This document shows, piece after piece, positions 58,829-64,000 of a stretch of 64,000 nucleotides of DNA. The position numbers and the translations under genes are program-made. Position 1 is the stretch's first letter. Every line of letters starts with the position of its first letter. The notes below the pieces were generated by a model that searched no databases, had not been told where the DNA came from, and was given only the letters and a program-made list of their open reading frames with translations. Location: contig CP006667.1 in assembly GCA_000471925.1 (NCBI GenBank), forward strand, positions 3,348,001 through 3,412,000, in the 5' to 3' direction. The DNA is from Ralstonia pickettii DTP0602 (lineage in GTDB: Bacteria > Pseudomonadota > Gammaproteobacteria > Burkholderiales > Burkholderiaceae).

Positions 58829-59310
58829 GCGTCCTCCGCGCCCGCCTTCAGGATCGCCAGCGGCGAACTGTCCACCTTGATCCGCTGCAGCACGATATTC
58901 GAGCGGATATCCATCACGCCCTTGGTGCGGTACAGCCGGTTCACGATGAAGTCCGAGTAGTGCTTCAGGTTGCGCGCCTGCACCCGCAAGATGTAATTGC
59001 TGTCGCCGGTGATGATGTACGCCGACAGCACTTCCGGCCACGACTGCACCGCGGCGATAAAGGTGTCGTGCCAGCCTTCGACGTCGTGCCGCATCGATAC
59101 CTGCACGATCGCCTCCAGCTCCAGCCCGAGCTGCTCGGCATCGAACCAGGCGCGGTAGCCGCCGATCACCCCCGACTCTTCCAGCAGGCGCACGCGCCGC
59201 AGGCATGCCGAAGGCGACAGCGCCACGCGGTCGGCCAGGTCCTGGTTGCTGATGCGGCCGTTCTCCTGCAGGCACGCCAGGATGCGTAAATCGGTGGGAT
59301 CGAGGGTCAT
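58825..59310 (-). CDS. Lrp/AsnC-family regulator of the kyn operon (KynR-like)
   Basis: A protein of 161 residues. The N-terminal HTH (DLRILACLQENGRISNQDLAD, then LSPSACLRRVRLLEESGVI) is followed by the RAM-type effector domain (YIITGDSNYILRVQARNLKHY). It is divergent from kynBUA, the position of KynR in Pseudomonas, where it activates kyn genes in response to kynurenine. The ATG at 59310 gives the standard N-terminus. Two palindromes lie in the gap. Confidence 0.88.
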   Translation of the reverse strand: MTLDPTDLRILACLQENGRISNQDLADRVALSPSACLRRVRLLEESGVIGGYRAWFDAEQLGLELEAIVQVSMRHDVEGWHDTFIAAVQSWPEVLSAYIITGDSNYILRVQARNLKHYSDFIVNRLYRTKGVMDIRSNIVLQRIKVDSSPLAILKAGAEDA

Positions 59311-59356
59311 TCGAATTTCCTTCGATGAATCGGTGATTCTTCGCATTTTATGCGAA
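59311..59356. promoter_or_regulatory. Two palindromes in the divergent Lrp/kynB promoter region
   Basis: TTCGCAT-TTT-ATGCGAA at 59340-59356 is perfect with 7-bp arms, and TCGAA-N5-TTCGA occurs at 59311-59325, just upstream of the Lrp-type start. Either or both could bind the Lrp-type regulator. Confidence 0.5.
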
Positions 59357-59468
59357 AGATGGCGCCGACGACGGCCCATTTCGCAAGCCTCTTCCTGCCG
59401 ATTTTGACTATGATTTCCGACATCGAGGCAGACAAGGACGGCGCTTTGCAAAGACGCCGCGCACCCAG

Positions 59469-60119
59469 ATGACCGCCCCCAATCAAGACCCGCGCCGGCT
59501 GTGGGACATCAGCCCGCCGCTCTCCCCCGCCACCCCGGTCTGGCCCGGCGACACGCCGTTCCGGCAAGAGCCCGCGTGGCAGATGGACGAGCACTGCCCG
59601 GTGAATGTCGGCCGCATCACGCTGTCGCCGCACACCGGCGCCCATGCCGACGCGCCGCTGCACTACGCGGCCGACGGGGCGCCGATCGGCGCCGTGCCGC
59701 TGACGCCGTACCTCGGCACCTGCCGCGTGATCCACTGCATCGGCGCCTCGCCGGTGGTGGAGCCGCGCCATATCGAACACGCATTGGCCGGCCTGCCGCC
59801 GCGCGTGCTGCTGCGCACCTACGCACAGGCGCCGCTGGCGCAATGGGACCCGGGCTTCTGCGCGGTCGCCGCCGACACCATCGCGCTGCTGGCCTCGCAC
59901 GGCGTGCAGCTGGTCGGCATCGACACGCCTTCGCTCGATCCGCAGGAATCCAAGACCATGGACGCGCACAACGCGGTGCGCCGGCACGGCCTCGCCATCC
60001 TGGAAGGCATCGTGCTGGATGAGGTCGCCGAAGGTGACTACGAACTGATCGCGCTGCCGCTGCGCTTTGCCGGGCTCGACGCCAGCCCGGTACGCGCGGT
60101 GCTGCGCAGCCTGGCCTGA
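59469..60119 (+). CDS. kynB: Arylformamidase (kynurenine formamidase)
   Basis: A metal-dependent formamidase of 216 residues that converts N-formylkynurenine to kynurenine. The cyclase-like signature is [14 protein letters not shown], with conserved His and Asp metal ligands. [21 protein letters not shown] at the N-terminus and [20 protein letters not shown] are also family hallmarks. It is the first gene of kynB-kynU-kynA, with short gaps, and is divergent from the Lrp-type regulator. Confidence 0.95.
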   Translation: MTAPNQDPRRLWDISPPLSPATPVWPGDTPFRQEPAWQMDEHCPVNVGRITLSPHTGAHADAPLHYAADGAPIGAVPLTPYLGTCRVIHCIGASPVVEPRHIEHALAGLPPRVLLRTYAQAPLAQWDPGFCAVAADTIALLASHGVQLVGIDTPSLDPQESKTMDAHNAVRRHGLAILEGIVLDEVAEGDYELIALPLRFAGLDASPVRAVLRSLA

Positions 60120-60129
60120 ACAACAACCC

Positions 60130-61404
60130 ATGACAACGCATCACGACATGACGACAACTGACCGCGAGCAATGTATCCGGCTCGATCAGCAAGACCCGCT
60201 GCGCCCGCTGCGCGACCAGTTCGCACTGCCCGAGAGCGTGATCTACCTCGACGGCAATTCGCTCGGGGCCCGCCCGCGCGCCGCTGCCGCGCGCGCCGCC
60301 CAGGTGGTGGCCGAGGAATGGGGCGAAGGCCTGATCCGCAGCTGGAATACCGCCGGCTGGTTCGAACTGCCGCAGCGGCTGGGCAACAAGCTCGCCCCGC
60401 TGGTGGGCGCCGGCCAGGACGAAGTGGTGGTGACCGACACCACCTCGATCAACCTGTTCAAGGTACTGGCCGCGGCGCTGCGGGTGCAGCAGACGCGCGA
60501 TCCTGCGCGCAAGGTGATCGTGTCCGAGGCCAGCAACTTCCCGACCGACCTCTATATCGCGCAGGGCCTGGCCGACCTGCTGCAGCAGGGCTATTCGCTG
60601 CGCCTGGTCAATTCGCCGGCCGAGCTCGACGCCGCGGTCGGCGCCGACACCGCCGTGCTGATGCTCACGCACGTCAACTACAAGACCGGCGAAATGCTCG
60701 ACATGGCCTCGCTGACCGAGCTCGCCCACGCACGCGGCGCGCTGACGGTGTGGGACCTGTGCCACTCCGCCGGCGCGGTGCCGGTCAACCTGAAGGCGGC
60801 CGGCGCCGACTACGCCATCGGCTGCACCTACAAATACCTGAACGGCGGCCCGGGCTCGCCGGCCTTCGTCTGGGTCGCTCCCGCGCTGCGCGATGCCTTC
60901 TGGCAGCCGCTGTCGGGCTGGTGGGGCCACGCCGCGCCGTTCGCGATGGAGCCGCAATACCGCCCGGTCGACGGCGTGCGCCGCTTCCTGTGCGGCACGC
61001 AGCCGGTGACTTCGCTGGCGATGGTCGAGTGCGGCCTGGACATCTTCGCCCAGACCAATATGCAGGTGCTGCGCGCCAAGTCCCTGCTGCTGACCGACTT
61101 GTTCATCGAACTGGTGGAGGCACGCTGCGGCCACCACCCGCTGACGCTGGTCACGCCGCGCGAGCACGCGCGCCGCGGCAGCCAGGTCAGCCTGGAGCAT
61201 CCGGAAGGCTATGCGCTGGTGCAGGCGCTGATCGAGCGCGGCGTGATCGGCGATTACCGCGAGCCGCGCATCGCCCGCTTCGGTTTCACGCCGCTGTACA
61301 CCAGCTTCACCGAGGTGTGGGATGCTGTGGAAATCCTGCGCGATGTACTGGACAGCGTCGCCTATCGCGACGCGCGCTTCCAGACGCGCGGCCAGGTGAC
61401 CTGA
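60130..61404 (+). CDS. kynU: Kynureninase
   Basis: A PLP enzyme of 424 residues that cleaves kynurenine to anthranilate and alanine. The N-terminus has [15 protein letters not shown], the cofactor Asp lies in [15 protein letters not shown], and the Schiff-base Lys lies in [16 protein letters not shown]. The C-terminal region includes [14 protein letters not shown], typical of the family. A start at 60148 is also possible; the chosen ATG gives a slightly longer N-terminus. It lies 10 bp after kynB. Confidence 0.95.
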   Translation: MTTHHDMTTTDREQCIRLDQQDPLRPLRDQFALPESVIYLDGNSLGARPRAAAARAAQVVAEEWGEGLIRSWNTAGWFELPQRLGNKLAPLVGAGQDEVVVTDTTSINLFKVLAAALRVQQTRDPARKVIVSEASNFPTDLYIAQGLADLLQQGYSLRLVNSPAELDAAVGADTAVLMLTHVNYKTGEMLDMASLTELAHARGALTVWDLCHSAGAVPVNLKAAGADYAIGCTYKYLNGGPGSPAFVWVAPALRDAFWQPLSGWWGHAAPFAMEPQYRPVDGVRRFLCGTQPVTSLAMVECGLDIFAQTNMQVLRAKSLLLTDLFIELVEARCGHHPLTLVTPREHARRGSQVSLEHPEGYALVQALIERGVIGDYREPRIARFGFTPLYTSFTEVWDAVEILRDVLDSVAYRDARFQTRGQVT

Positions 61405-61417
61405 TCGGGAGCGCATC

Positions 61418-62299
61418 ATGAGTGAATTCAAGGGATGCCCCTTCTCCGGTGGTGCAGCAGCCCCGTCCGGCGCGCAAGCTGATGGCTGGCATGGCGCGCA
61501 GATGGATTTCGCCAAGGACATGAGCTACGGCGACTATCTCGGGCTGGACCAGATCCTGAATGCGCAGCACCCGCTGTCGCCGGACCACAACGAGATGCTG
61601 TTTATCGTGCAGCACCAGACCACCGAGTTGTGGATGAAGCTGATGCTGCACGAGCTGCGCGCGGCGCGCGAATCGGTCAAGTCCGACAGCCTGCCGCCGG
61701 CGTTCAAGATGCTGACGCGGGTGTCGCGGATCATGGACCAGCTGGTGCAGGCGTGGAACGTGCTGGCGACGATGACGCCGCCGGAATATTCCGCGATGCG
61801 GCCTTACCTGGGGATGTCGTCGGGCTTCCAGTCGTTCCAGTATCGCGAGATCGAGTTCATTCTCGGCAACAAGAACGCGGCCATGCTGAAGCCGCATGCG
61901 CACCGGCCGGAGCACCTGGCGTTGGTGGAGACTGCGCTGAAGACGCCGTCGCTCTATGACGAGGCGATCCGGCTGATGGCGCGGCGTGGTTTTGCGGTCG
62001 ATGCGGATTGCGTGGAGCGGGACTGGACCCAGCCGACTGCGTACAACGCCTCAGTCGAGGCGGCGTGGCTGGAGGTCTACCGCGATCCGTCGGCGCACTG
62101 GGAGCTTTACGAGCTGGGCGAGAAGTTCGTTGACCTTGAGGATTCGTTCCGCCAATGGCGCTTCCGCCATGTGACCACGGTGGAACGCGTGATCGGCTTC
62201 AAGCGCGGCACCGGCGGCACCGAGGGCGTCAGCTATCTGCGCAAGATGCTGGACGTGGTGCTGTTCCCGGAACTGTGGAAGCTGCGCACGGACCTGTAA
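61418..62299 (+). CDS. kynA: Tryptophan 2,3-dioxygenase
   Basis: A haem enzyme of 293 residues that opens the indole ring of tryptophan to N-formylkynurenine. Family motifs: [32 protein letters not shown] (active-site His/Arg region), [13 protein letters not shown], and the haem-ligand His in [18 protein letters not shown] followed by GTGGT. It is the last gene of the kyn operon and begins 13 bp after kynU. Confidence 0.97.
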   Translation: MSEFKGCPFSGGAAAPSGAQADGWHGAQMDFAKDMSYGDYLGLDQILNAQHPLSPDHNEMLFIVQHQTTELWMKLMLHELRAARESVKSDSLPPAFKMLTRVSRIMDQLVQAWNVLATMTPPEYSAMRPYLGMSSGFQSFQYREIEFILGNKNAAMLKPHAHRPEHLALVETALKTPSLYDEAIRLMARRGFAVDADCVERDWTQPTAYNASVEAAWLEVYRDPSAHWELYELGEKFVDLEDSFRQWRFRHVTTVERVIGFKRGTGGTEGVSYLRKMLDVVLFPELWKLRTDL

Positions 62300-62324
62300 C
62301 GCCTGCGCACGTCGGACCTGGCCA

Positions 62325-63134
62325 TCAGCCTGCCGGGTCCGACAACCTTGCCGCCAGCGCCTGCAACGCCGGTGCCAGCGTCTGGTGGAACACCGCTTCC
62401 TCCACTGCTCCATACGAAGCACTGCAGCTCAGCATGTGCAACTCCTTCTCCCCCACCGGCCGGAACGCCACCGCACAGGCATGGATGGCCGGGTGCCAGT
62501 CACGGAACGACGCCGCATAGCCGCGCTGCTGCGCCTCGGCCAGCGCCGCGCGCGTCGGCACTTCCTGCTGCTTCCATTGCTCCGGGAAGGCCTGGCTGAA
62601 CTCGGCGAGCACGCGCTCGCGCCGTGCCGCAGGCAACGCCGCCAGGTATGCCCGCCCCATCGAACTCGACACCAGCGACAGCCGCGAACCCACGCCCAGG
62701 CCCAGCATGACGCCGGCGTCATTGCGGATCGATTCCAGGTAGATCACCTCCATGCGTTCGCGCTTGCCGAGCGACACCGAGACACCGTACGACTGGGCAA
62801 ACGCCAACATATGCGGCCGCGCCAGCGCCACCACGTCCGATGCGGACAGGTAGGAGTAGCCCAGCGCCAGAACGCCCGCGTCGAGTGCGTACTTACCCAG
62901 GCTTTCGTCGTAGCGCAGGTAGCCCAGCTGCACCAGCGTGCCGGCGAGCCGGCTCACCGTCGCCTTCGGGAAGCCGGTGCGGCGCACGAAGTCCTGGTTG
63001 CCCAGCATCGCCTCGCCGGTGCGGAAGCAGCGCAGCAGTTCCAGGCCGCGCGCCAGCGCAGTGACGAAATTGGGATCGCTGTCGCGCACCGCGGACGGTG
63101 GCGCGGGATCAGTAGAAAGTGACGAATTGGTCAA
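62325..63134 (-). CDS. IclR-family transcriptional regulator
   Basis: A protein of about 269 residues. The winged-helix domain (LARGLELLRCFRTGEAMLGNQ, then GFPKATVSRLAGTLVQLGYL) leads to the IclR effector domain (SLVSSSMGRAYLAALP; GYAASFRDWHPAIHACAVAFR). I chose a TTG start at 63134 because AGGA lies just upstream and the remaining N-terminal tail has family length; an open frame runs further but crosses the promoter region. It is divergent from gcdH and probably controls it. Confidence 0.83.
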   Translation of the reverse strand: MTNSSLSTDPAPPSAVRDSDPNFVTALARGLELLRCFRTGEAMLGNQDFVRRTGFPKATVSRLAGTLVQLGYLRYDESLGKYALDAGVLALGYSYLSASDVVALARPHMLAFAQSYGVSVSLGKRERMEVIYLESIRNDAGVMLGLGVGSRLSLVSSSMGRAYLAALPAARRERVLAEFSQAFPEQWKQQEVPTRAALAEAQQRGYAASFRDWHPAIHACAVAFRPVGEKELHMLSCSASYGAVEEAVFHQTLAPALQALAARLSDPAG

Positions 63135-63203
63135 GGCGAGTCCTGTCAGGTCGGCGGTTGTCCGCTCATCGCACACAGCATCGGTAGCTCCGGGTTTTGC
63201 CTG

Positions 63204-63231
63204 TTGCACGGCAAACCCGTTGCGATATACT
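63204..63231 (+). promoter_or_regulatory. Likely sigma-70 promoter of gcdH
   Basis: TTGCAC at 63204-63209 and TATACT at 63226-63231 are separated by 16 bp. The predicted start of transcription falls within the adjacent IclR-like palindromes. Confidence 0.55.
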
Positions 63232-63239
63232 AATTCAAC

Positions 63240-63264
63240 GGAACACAGTTCCGCAATGCGGAAC
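63240..63264. promoter_or_regulatory. Overlapping IclR-type palindromes
   Basis: GTTCCGCA-A-TGCGGAAC at 63248-63264 is perfect with 8-bp arms; GGAAC-ACA-GTTCC at 63240-63252 overlaps its left arm. Both lie just downstream of the gcdH -10 element, where binding would block transcription. Binding by the adjacent IclR protein is inferred. Confidence 0.6.
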
Positions 63265-63381
63265 CACAAAAACCCTCCGCGAAGATCACCGAACCCGTCA
63301 TGATTCCCGGAAGCGCCGGTGCGGCAAGCGATCATTCGCCCCGCCCCCGATGCTTCCCCCGCGCTACCGAAGGAGACCTGC

Positions 63382-64000
63382 ATGGCTGCCAACGCCGAAT
63401 TCCACTGGGCCGACCCCCTGTTGCTGGACCAGCAACTGACCGCCGAAGAACGCATGGTGCGCGACGCCGCCGCGGCGTACAGCCAGGACAAGCTGATGCC
63501 GCGCGTGCTTCAGTCGTTCCGCAATGAAAAGACCGACGTCGAGATCTTCCGCGAGATGGGCGAACTGGGCCTGCTCGGCCCCACCATCCCCGAGCAATAC
63601 GGCGGCCCCGGCCTGAACTACGTCAGCTACGGCCTGATCGCGCGTGAAGTCGAGCGCGTCGATTCCGGCTACCGCTCGATGATGAGCGTGCAGTCGTCGC
63701 TGGTGATGGTGCCGATCCATGAATTCGGCACCGAAGCGCAGAAGCAGAAGTACCTGCCCAAGCTGGCCACCGGCGAATGGATCGGCTGCTTCGGCCTGAC
63801 CGAGCCGAACCACGGCTCCGACCCGGGCTCGATGGTCACCCGCGCCAAGAAGGTCGACGGCGGCTACGAGCTGACCGGCGCCAAGATGTGGATCACCAAC
63901 TCGCCGATCGCCGACGTGTTCGTGGTCTGGGCCAAGCTGCAAGAGGACAACGGCAAGGACGAGATCCGCGGCTTTATCCTGGAAAAGGGCTGGAAGGGCC
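63382..64000 (+). CDS. gcdH: Glutaryl-CoA dehydrogenase, N-terminal part
   Basis: The first 206 residues of an acyl-CoA dehydrogenase running off the right edge. Its best match by eye is glutaryl-CoA dehydrogenase: [51 protein letters not shown], and the flavin-contact segment [17 protein letters not shown]. The enzyme oxidises and decarboxylates glutaryl-CoA to crotonyl-CoA in lysine and tryptophan breakdown. AAGGAGA precedes the ATG. The catalytic Glu lies beyond the window. Confidence 0.9.
   Translation, partial: MAANAEFHWADPLLLDQQLTAEERMVRDAAAAYSQDKLMPRVLQSFRNEKTDVEIFREMGELGLLGPTIPEQYGGPGLNYVSYGLIAREVERVDSGYRSMMSVQSSLVMVPIHEFGTEAQKQKYLPKLATGEWIGCFGLTEPNHGSDPGSMVTRAKKVDGGYELTGAKMWITNSPIADVFVVWAKLQEDNGKDEIRGFILEKGWKG

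Overview
The window is about 64 kb of high-GC, densely coding DNA. The gene set (Bug-type tricarboxylate receptors, TctAB, CaiB/BaiF CoA-transferases, a kynurenine operon beside a glutaryl-CoA dehydrogenase gene) fits a Burkholderiaceae chromosome, most likely Cupriavidus/Ralstonia. Genus is inferred from gene content and codon use. I see no tRNA, rRNA or CRISPR array.

Layout. 1-5.8 kb: the 3' end of galU, then a leftward block (TusA-like protein, NUDIX hydrolase, threonine aldolase-like lyase, tautomerase, class II aldolase, MFS carrier) with a divergent LysR gene. 5.9-8.2 kb: a NfeD/STOPP protease paired with a slipin, followed by a large nested hairpin. 8.4-18.4 kb: alaS, a class III CoA-transferase, a DUF2214 membrane protein, a Bug receptor, a CPA1 antiporter and tctB-tctA. 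18.6-28.9 kb: a YbaK-like deacylase, katG, a LysR regulator divergent from a Bug receptor and a gamma-glutamyltransferase-like gene, PhzF, a PNPOx-like protein and a second CoA-transferase. 29-47.7 kb: mainly housekeeping and stress genes (glnS, S4 protein, MAPEG, YceI, YaeQ, FKBP, ChaC, ankyrin protein, acyl-CoA ligase, thioredoxin-TPR, hemerythrin, TcdA, AsmA, MFS, pdxH, cfa).

47.7-51.2 kb is a composite mobile island. An IS605-type element (divergent tnpA and tnpB) sits at the 5' end of a DUF72 gene. An IS1182-family element has inserted exactly in the loop of the IS605 right-end hairpin, with a 4-bp TTCA duplication. Rejoining the halves restores the hairpin, and it resembles the left-end one.

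52.3-58.8 kb: msrA, then a catabolic cluster under a divergent MarR-type promoter. Leftward are a NicX-like 2,5-dihydroxypyridine dioxygenase, a NicD-like hydrolase overlapping it by ATGA, an acyl-CoA-dehydrogenase-like flavoprotein that lacks the usual catalytic Glu motif, and an acyl-CoA ligase overlapping that by ATGA. Rightward are a flavin reductase and the MarR gene. This combination is the best candidate for an undescribed pathway, possibly CoA-linked oxidation and ring opening of an N-heteroaromatic acid; the substrate is unknown.

58.8-64 kb: an Lrp-type regulator divergent from kynB-kynU-kynA (tryptophan to anthranilate), then an IclR regulator divergent from gcdH, with a well-formed promoter and overlapping IclR-like palindromes between them.
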